Of a DNA stretch of 16,209 nt, positions 7,695-12,922 are shown in pieces. The stretch's first letter is position 1, and each line of letters starts with the position of its first letter. The stretch is from Kiritimatiellia bacterium. Lineage in GTDB: Bacteria; Verrucomicrobiota; Kiritimatiellia; RFP12; UBA3636. Position numbers and translations under genes: made by a program. Location: assembly GCA_017413145.1 (NCBI GenBank), contig JAFPUX010000355.1:1-16209 (forward strand). Direction: 5' to 3'. The notes beneath the pieces were generated by a model, which saw nothing but the letters and a program-made list of their open reading frames with translations, had not been told where the DNA came from and did not search any database.

Positions 7695-9053
7695 ATGGAA
7701 CGGGACGTCTTCCGGAAAATCGTCGAATGGAACAACGGGCGAAAGCGCAAGCCCCTGATTCTCATGGGCGCGCGGCAGGTCGGAAAGACCTGGCTGATGG
7801 ATGCGTTCGCGGACCGCTTCTATCCGGGCAAGTGCGTCCGCGTCGACCTGCAGAAGAACGTGCGCCTCCGCGACCGGATCGAGACATCGGACCTGGATGC
7901 GCGGTCCGTGGTCGACCTCGTGCAGGCGGCGACGGGCAAGGCCGTCGTGCCGGGCGAGACGCTGCTCGTCCTCGACGAGATACAGGAGTCCCCGCGGACG
8001 CTCAACGCGCTCAAGTACTTCAACCAGGAGATGCCCGACCTCGCCGTCATGGTTGCCGGCTCCCTCCTCGGGCTGGTCGTCGGCAAGTCGGACGAAAAGC
8101 GGAAAGCGTCCGCGAAGACCTCGTTTCCGGTCGGAAAAGTCCATTTTCTCGACGTGGCGCCCATGTCGTTCTCCGAGTTTCTCCGCGCGCTCGGGAATCC
8201 GTTCCTCGTCGAGGCCGTCGAAACGGGCGACTGGAAGACGCTCGACGCCATGCACGACGAACTCGTCGCCCTCCTGCGCAAGTATTTCTTCGCGGGCGGC
8301 ATGCCGGAAGCCGTCGCGCAGTTCGCGGAGAACGGCGATTACGCGGCCGTTCGAACGGTGCAGGAAGACATCCTCCGCGCCTACGACGCCGATTTCGCGA
8401 AGCACGCCCCGCCGGACCTTCTCCCGAAGATCCGGCTTCTGTGGAACAACGTCCCCGCGCAGCTGGCCAAGGAGAACAAGAAGTTCGTCTACGCGGCGCT
8501 CAAGACCGGCGCCCGCGCCCGGGAATACGAATCCGCGCTGCAGTGGCTCGACGACGCGGGCGTCGTCCGCCGCGTTTTCCGCGTTTCGCCGCCCCGCATC
8601 CCGCTCCGCTCCTATCGCGACGTCTCGGCGTTCAAGCTCTACGTGCTCGACGTCGGCCTGCTGGGGACGATGTCCGGCGTCGATTCCCGGACGCTTCTCG
8701 ACGGAAACGCCCTCTTCACGAACTTCAAGGGCGCGATGACCGAGCAGTTCGTGCTCCAGGAGGCCGTCGCCGCCGGATTCGAGCCGCACTACTGGTCGTC
8801 CGACTCGGGCAACGCCGAAGTCGAGTTCGCGCTCCAGGGCGCCGGAGCGGTGTTCCCCGTCGAAGCGAAGGCCGGAGTCAACACGAAGGCGAAGAGCCTG
8901 CGGGTCTACCGGAAGCTCTTCCGTCCGCCGTTCGCGATCCGGACCTCGCTCCAGCCGCACCGCGACGGAACGGAGACGAAGGACGTCCCCCTCTACGCCT
9001 TCGGCGCGCGTCTCGGCGCCCTTCTTTCTTCGAGTTCCTCCCGCGATTGTTAA
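7695..9053 (+). CDS. AAA_14 / DUF4143 family ATPase (ATPase 3)
   Basis: A 452-residue protein. Walker A is GARQVGKT (25-32), Walker B TLLVLDE (89-95), AGSLLG follows at 121-126, and the family motif 'PAQLAKENKKFVY' lies in the helical middle region. The C-terminal nuclease-like motif reads EVEF (375-378) then VEAK (389-392), with Glu377 replacing the usual Asp; it may be weakened or inactive. The end 'RVYRKLFRP...IRTSL...VPLYAFG' is typical of this subfamily. A Ser-rich tail of about ten residues follows, and the TAA stop abuts a dispersed repeat (9052-9076). The start is fixed by promoter and ribosome binding site. Function unknown beyond predicted ATP binding. The gene lies between perfect 37-bp direct repeats. 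Confidence 0.92.
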   Translation: MERDVFRKIVEWNNGRKRKPLILMGARQVGKTWLMDAFADRFYPGKCVRVDLQKNVRLRDRIETSDLDARSVVDLVQAATGKAVVPGETLLVLDEIQESPRTLNALKYFNQEMPDLAVMVAGSLLGLVVGKSDEKRKASAKTSFPVGKVHFLDVAPMSFSEFLRALGNPFLVEAVETGDWKTLDAMHDELVALLRKYFFAGGMPEAVAQFAENGDYAAVRTVQEDILRAYDADFAKHAPPDLLPKIRLLWNNVPAQLAKENKKFVYAALKTGARAREYESALQWLDDAGVVRRVFRVSPPRIPLRSYRDVSAFKLYVLDVGLLGTMSGVDSRTLLDGNALFTNFKGAMTEQFVLQEAVAAGFEPHYWSSDSGNAEVEFALQGAGAVFPVEAKAGVNTKAKSLRVYRKLFRPPFAIRTSLQPHRDGTETKDVPLYAFGARLGALLSSSSSRDC

Positions 9054-9076
9054 AGGGGACTGTCCCCGCTTCGCAA
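9052..9076. repeat. GGGGACTGTCCCC dispersed repeat, copy 1
   Basis: The palindrome GGGGACTGTCCCC (9055-9067) preceded by AAA and followed by GCTTCGCAA. A near-identical copy (one base shorter, one change) lies at 9705-9728 in the same orientation. The copy overlaps the ATPase 3 stop codon and is followed by TTTTT at 9077-9081, so it could also act as a weak terminator for ATPase 3. Confidence 0.7.
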
Positions 9077-9113
9077 TTTTTCTTCTAAACCGATTTTTCG
9101 AAAAGAGAAAACC

Positions 9114-9158
9114 AAACTTACCGGAATGATTCCATTTCAAGTCGATTCCGGCAAGTTT
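9114..9158. repeat. Inverted repeat AAACTTACCGGAAT
   Basis: Arms of 14 bp (AAACTTACCGGAAT at 9114-9127; ATTCCGGCAAGTTT at 9145-9158) match at 13 of 14 positions around a 17-nt loop. An internal GGAATGATTCC palindrome lies at 9123-9133. It falls between the end of ATPase 3 and the remnant's control region. Role unknown; it could be the end of a small mobile or repeat element or a termination structure. Confidence 0.55.
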
Positions 9159-9189
9159 CTTCGGTGCAGGGTAAATCCCTAGCGGGTGG

Positions 9190-9252
9190 TTTAGCAAGTC
9201 CAGTTGCTAAAACAAAAACAGAATCAACAAGTCGATTTGCTAAAAATATAGT
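9190..9252 (+). promoter_or_regulatory. Orphan operator/promoter of a deleted ATPase gene
   Basis: TTGCTAAA occurs at 9204-9211 and 9237-9244 (33 bp apart, inside an 18-bp direct repeat with 2 mismatches at 9195-9212 and 9228-9245) and inverted as TTTAGCAA at 9190-9197. A -10 candidate TATAGT (9247-9252) lies 17 bp from TCAACA (9224-9229), a mediocre -35. The arrangement parallels the blocks before ATPases 2 and 3. It abuts the remnant of an ATPase C terminus, so it is best read as that gene's surviving control region. Confidence 0.6.
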
Positions 9253-9432
9253 GTCGCCTACACGGGCACGGGCGATTTCGTGGTGGACGGGAAATGGACG
9301 TTCGAAGTCGGCGGACGGAAGAAGGGCTTCGCGCAGATCGCGGACCTGCCGGACAGCTACGTCGTGAGCGACGGCGTCTCCGTCGGCCGCGGCAACCGGA
9401 TCCCCCTCTGGCTCTTCGGCTTCCTGTATTGA
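9250..9432 (+). pseudogene. C-terminal remnant of a fourth DUF4143-type ATPase
   Basis: Frame 1 from 9250 to the TGA at 9430-9432 encodes about 60 residues, including 'TGDFVVDGKWTFEVGG', 'FAQIADLPDSYVV' and the ending 'IPLWLFGFLY'. I recognise this as the C-terminal nuclease-like part of a DUF4143 ATPase subfamily that ends in Leu-Trp-(Leu/Met)-Phe-Gly-Phe-Leu-Tyr. The frame is closed upstream by TAA at 9241-9243, and there is no start codon, Walker A or Walker B. Roughly 350-400 codons are missing, deleted from just after the -10 box to the last 60 codons. The remaining reading frame is undamaged and GC-rich, which suggests a fairly recent deletion. This subfamily differs from ATPases 2 and 3. 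Confidence 0.75.
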
Positions 9433-9452
9433 CGCGCTTTTCCGCCGTTACG

Positions 9453-9521
9453 ATTCCGGACTTTTCCGGCATTTCACTCCGAACTTTTCCGGCATTCAAC
9501 TCCGGACTTTTCCGGCGCAAA
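9453..9521. repeat. 23-bp tandem repeat, three units
   Basis: Three head-to-tail 23-bp units (9453-9475, 9476-9498, 9499-9521) share ACTTTTCCGGC at the same phase. Units 1 and 3 contain CCGGA-CTTT-TCCGG, able to form a small hairpin; unit 2 has one change in it. A degenerate extra unit may precede at about 9430-9452. The array starts 20 nt after the ATPase remnant. Confidence 0.75.
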
Positions 9522-9527
9522 GCCTCC

Positions 9528-9564
9528 CACGCGGCGTTCGCGGAGGCCGCGGAGTTGGTTCTCA
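9528..9564. repeat. 37-bp dispersed repeat, copy 2
   Basis: Identical over 37 bp to 7516-7552 and in the same orientation, 2012 bp away. It is followed by ACGCAGAGAGAGA, again of the CGCAGAG type. Together the two copies bracket ATPase 3 and the ATPase remnant. Confidence 0.8.
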
Positions 9565-9580
9565 CGCAGAGAGAGACCCT

Positions 9581-9609
9581 GCGCGTGGCGGGGTCACCCC
9601 GCCACGCGC
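9581..9609. repeat. GTGGCGG palindrome, copy 2
   Basis: Near-perfect palindrome: 14-bp arms (GCGCGTGGCGGGGT at 9581-9594 and its complement at 9596-9609) around a single central C. It shares the GCGTGGCGG core with copies at 816-841 and 9835-9869. Confidence 0.75.
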
Positions 9610-9834
9610 GATGGAGAGTCCGCAACGAGGCAGCGGTCAATCGAACGACCGGCGGCCTGGTGGATGTCTTGCTTCTTCTCCCGCCGCCATCGACATCCCA
9701 TGCAAAAGGGTCTGTCCCCGCTTCGCAACGTCGGAAACTTCATCCGTCCGGGCGTTTCCTTCGATCACCGGACGGCGTGGCCCTTCGTCCGCGAACGGCT
9801 CTTCCGGAATTGGGCCTGACCCGTGTCCGCGGCG
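9610..9834. other. Non-coding stretch with one repeat copy
   Basis: Apart from the second GTCCCC-type repeat (9705-9728), I find no gene, promoter or RNA in this stretch. A 39-codon frame (9700-9819) starts in that repeat and has no ribosome binding site; I do not call it. Confidence 0.5.
9705..9728. repeat. GGGGACTGTCCCC dispersed repeat, copy 2
   Basis: Matches 9052-9076 except for one missing G and one A-to-T change, which break the left arm of the palindrome; the CTGTCCCC and GCTTCGCAA parts are intact. Same orientation, about 650 bp from copy 1, so the pair brackets the ATPase remnant and the 23-bp array. Confidence 0.7.
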
Positions 9835-9869
9835 CCTGAGCGTGGCGGAGTCACCCCGCCACGCTCAGG
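9835..9869. repeat. GTGGCGG palindrome, copy 3 (possible terminator of the Fn3 gene)
   Basis: 14-bp perfect arms (CCTGAGCGTGGCGG at 9835-9848, complement at 9856-9869) around a 7-nt loop containing TCACC. It begins 40 nt beyond the stop of the minus-strand Fn3 gene, as copy 1 lies 45 nt beyond a stop. It may end or stabilise the transcript, although there is no U-tract. Confidence 0.7.
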
Positions 9870-9909
9870 TCGCAGTTCGAAATTTCGGAGAAACGATTCT
9901 CGCCGAATC

Positions 9910-11580
9910 TTATGGAAGCGAGACCTTGACTTTGTAAAAGCGGGTCGATTCGTTGGTTGGATCCACCCAGCCGCTGTCCGTCAGGTTCGTCCGGCCGATG
10001 ACCGTATAGACGCGATCCGGCGTGAGGTCCGGCGTCCAGGTGATGACGGGCTCGGCGGCTTCGTTCATCAAGATGTTGGCAACCAAGTCCGCATCGGGAT
10101 CGCCGGGGTCCAGCCCTGCCACATAGCATTCGTGGAGCGTCATTCCGTTGGCGGCGGTCGTCCCCCACAGCTCGACGAGGTCCGCCTCCATGAGACCGAG
10201 CGAGTTCTGGATGATGCCGTTGTCGATGAGCCAGCGCGTGGGGAGCGTGTCGCCATCGACGACGACGGAGACGATCGTCGTGCGCGTGCCGGTCGTCGTG
10301 AGCGTCGTCGATGCCGTCGCGCTGCCGCCGTGGTTGCCCGTCACGGTGATGGTGACGTCGTAGGGCGTCCCCGGCGAAAGGCCGGAGATCGTGGCGTAGT
10401 TGTTGCCGAGTGCCGTGCAGATCGTCGAACTCTCCGCCCGGGTGCCGTCGTCGCCAAAGGCCGTGGCCTTGATCGTCACCTCCGTGTTCCCCGCGCCGAA
10501 GGCGTTCACCGGGACGAGGAACGCGCCCGCCGTGTCCTGCTGGCTCATCACGAACACCGCGCCGATCTGCGGATCGCTCGCGCGCGTCGCGAACGAAAGC
10601 GTCTGGGTCGCCGTGCCGCCGGACGAGGACGTCGCGACTGCCGTGGCGGTGTATTCGGTGTAGGGCGTGAGGCCGGAAAGCGTCACCTCCGCCACGCCTC
10701 CGTCCGTCGAGACGCGCTGCACCTCGCCCGTCACGGAGCTGCCGTCCGCCCCGTCCGCCGTCACGAGGACGTCAACGTAGGTGTTGCCCGCACCGATCGC
10801 CGCGACCGGGATGTTCAATGTCGCGGAAACGTCCTCAACGGCATTGGTCGAAAGCGCCCCAAGCGTCGGCGCGGACGCAAGCGTGGTGAACGACAGATTG
10901 TTCGTCACGCTTCCCGTCTTGCTTCCGGTCACCGTCACCACGGCAGTGTAATTCGCCCCCGCCAGCAACGGCGGATCGTCGATGGTCATCGAAACCGTCC
11001 CGGTTTCCGTCACGGTCCTCGTCGAGCTGTGCGTCTGTCCGTCGGGCCCTGTCACGACGATGTCAATCTGTGCGCTATCGTTGCCCGTACCGATTTCTGA
11101 GATCGGAACGCTAAACGCACAGTTCGTCTGGTTTGGCGTCGTGCTGACGGTGCCGACCGCCAGGGCGGCGGGAAGAGTTCGAAACATGACTCGTCGAGAA
11201 GATTCACTACCGAAATCTTTTTCATAGTCGCCGTTTCTCCCTGAGACGTATGCTGATTCAATGGCGCAAATCCATTCAACAATATAAAGCGTGTTCGGTT
11301 TTAGACCTGTGAAAGTGTAGCTGCTGTTCTTCTCGTAAGTCGATGTGTTCCTGGAAAATGATTGAATCGTTACCCACTTGTCGTCGTATTCAGAGATAAG
11401 ATGGAGTCTCGCCCATCCAGTTTGCCCTACATCACTACTAGTTTTCGTAATCTTCAACGTATAGTTGACCGTGGCAGAAGTGGAGGTGATCGAACCTTTT
11501 GACAGCGACATTGTGATTTCGGCACCAAAAACCGACAATGCGACATTCGCTGCCAAAATGATTGCGAGAAGCTTTTTCAT
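9910..11580 (-). CDS. Secreted Fn3-like repeat protein with conserved C-terminal module
   Basis: A 556-residue exported protein. The Sec signal peptide (MKK, hydrophobic core, cleavage likely after FGA at about residue 20) precedes an Fn3-like domain (21-135; 'YTFTGLKPNTLYIVEWICA'). Three related beta modules follow (about 136-236, 237-337, 338-431) with recurring 'IG(A/T)GN' and 'LSGLTPYTEYTATAVATSSSG'-type strands. The C-terminal region (432-556) contains 'GMTLHECYVAGLDPGDPDAD' and ends 'TNLTDSGW', then 'RFYKVKVSLP'. I associate this ending with many exported proteins of Kiritimatiellota-type genomes; it may be a folding or sorting module. Likely cell-surface or secreted; no enzymatic motif. 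The ribosome binding site AGAAGGAT lies 7 nt before the ATG. The first 135 codons are much AT-richer (about 45% GC) than the rest, so the gene looks composite. It lies 60 nt downstream of the helix-hairpin-helix-like gene, probably in one operon. Confidence 0.85.
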   Translation of the reverse strand: MKKLLAIILAANVALSVFGAEITMSLSKGSITSTSATVNYTLKITKTSSDVGQTGWARLHLISEYDDKWVTIQSFSRNTSTYEKNSSYTFTGLKPNTLYIVEWICAIESAYVSGRNGDYEKDFGSESSRRVMFRTLPAALAVGTVSTTPNQTNCAFSVPISEIGTGNDSAQIDIVVTGPDGQTHSSTRTVTETGTVSMTIDDPPLLAGANYTAVVTVTGSKTGSVTNNLSFTTLASAPTLGALSTNAVEDVSATLNIPVAAIGAGNTYVDVLVTADGADGSSVTGEVQRVSTDGGVAEVTLSGLTPYTEYTATAVATSSSGGTATQTLSFATRASDPQIGAVFVMSQQDTAGAFLVPVNAFGAGNTEVTIKATAFGDDGTRAESSTICTALGNNYATISGLSPGTPYDVTITVTGNHGGSATASTTLTTTGTRTTIVSVVVDGDTLPTRWLIDNGIIQNSLGLMEADLVELWGTTAANGMTLHECYVAGLDPGDPDADLVANILMNEAAEPVITWTPDLTPDRVYTVIGRTNLTDSGWVDPTNESTRFYKVKVSLP

Positions 11581-11640
11581 TGTTGGAATCCTTCTGTTGA
11601 TGTAGTGATTGTGTTCGGAAATGGCTAATCGATTGTTCGA

Positions 11641-12279
11641 CTATGGTCGAGGCATTAACTTCTCAATCTGGTCGTGGTAGACGCAAAGAATGACCTCGAT
11701 TTCGTATGTATTCAATGTTCGAAGGGCCTTGAGGTATTCTGGCAAATCGGATTTTCTGATGCGGCGGACACTATGCTGAACGCCCGGAATTCTTGCATCG
11801 GCGTGCAGATAAACGAAGTCTTTGGGGAGGCATCCGATGTTTGCGCCGATGCGCAGTGCCGTGTCGTAGACCATCAAGGGGCCGATGCCGGAAATCGTGC
11901 GGGCCTTTCTGTCAAAGAAATCGAACAGTTTCTCAAACGCTTGTCCCCGGAACGCGCGGATCTGCGCTTGAGCCTTGTTCAGTTGTTTCGACCATTGTTT
12001 TATCGCCGCGTTCGGGATTCTCCACTGGTGGGAATGTCGCTTTCCCGCCTTCTCGCCGTTGGGAGGATATTCTCCACGGGAGGCGGCTTTCACGGCGTCG
12101 GAGAACGAGGAGGTTCGGTAGCCGTTGAGGAATTCGTGGAAACCGGGACGATTCTCCTTCTCCCATTGTGACATCAGTCCGGAAAGCGATTGATTTCCGG
12201 AACCGGTTGAAACCGACTTGCCGCAATCGGTGTTCTTTGCTCTTGGATTTTTTGCGCGAGGTTGTTGGTAGCAAGCCAT
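11641..12279 (-). CDS. Helix-hairpin-helix-like conserved hypothetical protein
   Basis: 212 residues from the ATG at 12279, preceded by AAAAGGA 7 nt upstream; an upstream in-frame start (12450) lies inside the structured leader and is rejected. The N-terminal 35 residues are low-complexity and basic. Residues 86-126 are helical and rich in basic, Gln and Phe residues. 'ISGIGPLMVYDTALRIG' (129-145) has the look of a helix-hairpin-helix DNA-binding motif. 'DFVYLHADARIPG' and 'TYEIEVILCVYHDQIE' complete a domain I recall from uncharacterised small proteins of phages and genomic islands. Function unknown; DNA binding is inference. GC content is lower than the window average, suggesting transfer. 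It has its own promoter and a leader of nearly 300 nt with two stem-loops, one touching the ribosome binding site, so translation is probably regulated. Confidence 0.75.
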   Translation of the reverse strand: MACYQQPRAKNPRAKNTDCGKSVSTGSGNQSLSGLMSQWEKENRPGFHEFLNGYRTSSFSDAVKAASRGEYPPNGEKAGKRHSHQWRIPNAAIKQWSKQLNKAQAQIRAFRGQAFEKLFDFFDRKARTISGIGPLMVYDTALRIGANIGCLPKDFVYLHADARIPGVQHSVRRIRKSDLPEYLKALRTLNTYEIEVILCVYHDQIEKLMPRP

Positions 12280-12283
12280 GGTT

Positions 12284-12336
12284 GTGTTCCTTTTACCTTG
12301 TTGGTTGGTATTTCGGATTCCGACGACAAGGTAAAA
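12284..12336 (-). promoter_or_regulatory. Leader hairpin abutting the ribosome binding site
   Basis: Read on the minus strand, TTTTACCTTGT (from 12336 down to 12326) pairs over 11 bp with ACAAGGTAAAA (12301 down to 12291). The right arm supplies the AAAA of the Shine-Dalgarno sequence AAAAGGA, and the ATG follows at 12279. When formed, the stem would hold part of the ribosome binding site. The 24-nt loop contains a short CGGAATCCG palindrome. This is a candidate translational switch or autoregulatory site. Confidence 0.6.
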
Positions 12337-12360
12337 AGAAAGCGCCTTCCTCCGGTGTCT

Positions 12361-12473
12361 CCCTGCAGGCTCTCTGGAAAAGGCCCTGTGTGAAACACGT
12401 GAAAGAAGGCGCGCTCCAAGGCGCGCTCTTCTGCTCGTGTCGTCACACAAAAATTTTCCAGAGATTTGCAGGG
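12361..12473 (-). ncRNA. Long imperfect hairpin in the leader (structured RNA candidate)
   Basis: A 113-nt foldback. Outer stem: CCCTGCA (12361-12367) and TCTCTGGAAAA (12371-12381) pair with TTTTCCAGAGA (12454-12464) and TGCAGGG (12467-12473). Inner stems: GTGTGA (12388-12393) with TCACAC (12443-12448), ACACG (12395-12399) with CGTGT (12436-12440), and an AGAAGGCGCGC segment (12404-12414) with GCGCGCTCTTCT (12421-12432) nearly closing the loop. GAAGGCGC (12405-12412) can alternatively pair with GCGCCTTC (12342-12349), giving a competing structure. It lies between the minus-strand promoter and the helix-hairpin-helix-like gene. It could be a leader RNA, an independent small RNA or a MITE-like foldback; I match it to no known RNA family. 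Confidence 0.5.
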
Positions 12474-12575
12474 ACGACTCTTGCAGAATTGCAAGGTGGT
12501 TAGTTTGTGGTCAAAGGGTGCTGGGTGGCGGGGTGGCTCCGATGTGCGCGGCGGAGTGCCGCGCGAATGAGGTGT

Positions 12576-12604
12576 AGTCTAGCAGAAAGCCGCGAGCAGG
12601 GCAA
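12576..12604 (-). promoter_or_regulatory. Minus-strand promoter for the structured leader
   Basis: On the minus strand, -35 TTGCCC (12604-12599), 17-bp spacer and -10 TAGACT (12581-12576), the same architecture as the other promoters here. Transcription would begin near 12569 and give a leader of about 290 nt before the ATG at 12279. A GC-rich hairpin (GCGCGGC at 12546-12552 with GCCGCGC at 12558-12564) lies just after the start. Confidence 0.6.
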
Positions 12605-12859
12605 GCGGGCGCGAAAACCCGGCCTCGCGCGCGGCGAGGCGCTTCGCGCCCGCCGGCGCGGGCCGGATTGGAATGGCCGGGCGGCGTTGCCCCCCCGGCG
12701 TCCTGCGACGAAATCGACGATACCGACGAAATCAACGACCCGCGCACGGAAGGCCGAAGGAACGAGGTGCCGAGCCGCGGAGCGGCGAGCGTCCGACCGT
12801 CGCCGCCCGGCCGCGGACGCGGCCGGGCGTGCGAGGGGCGTCTTGCCCCGAAAACGGGG
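12605..12859. other. Intergenic GC-rich stretch with palindromes and a 9-bp repeat
   Basis: No gene seen between the divergent promoters. It holds a GACGAAATC-type 9-bp repeat (12717-12743, three units, the middle one diverged). It also holds a 26-bp palindrome at 12804-12829 with 12-bp perfect arms and a GA loop, and a small hairpin CCCCG-AAAA-CGGGG (12846-12859) just before the GNAT promoter. Open reading frames across it are GC-driven. Confidence 0.6.
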
Positions 12860-12888
12860 TTGCCTTGCGGCGGGGCGTTTCGTAGAAT
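12860..12888 (+). promoter_or_regulatory. Promoter of the GNAT gene
   Basis: -35 TTGCCT (12860-12865), 17-bp spacer, -10 TAGAAT (12883-12888). Transcription would start near 12895, before GGGGAG (12909-12914), which ends 8 nt before the ATG at 12923. An in-frame ATG at 12887 overlaps the -10 box and is rejected. Confidence 0.7.
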
Positions 12889-12922
12889 GGACGGCGAACC
12901 CGCGAAACGGGGAGAACCGGCG

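Noticed and set aside
7695..9053. ATPase genes as toxin-antitoxin or restriction systems
   Set aside because: No partner gene, methyltransferase or antitoxin next to them; the neighbours differ for each copy.
9700..9819. 39-codon frame beginning MQKGLSPLRN and ending FRNWA
   Set aside because: It starts inside a dispersed repeat, has no ribosome binding site or promoter, and matches nothing I recognise.
12280..12450. N-terminal extension of the helix-hairpin-helix-like gene to 12450
   Set aside because: The extension is an Arg-rich translation of the leader hairpins, whereas the ATG at 12279 has a good ribosome binding site.
12668..12922. N-terminal extension of the GNAT gene
   Set aside because: It would span the promoter, a palindrome and a 9-bp repeat; low-complexity protein with no family match.
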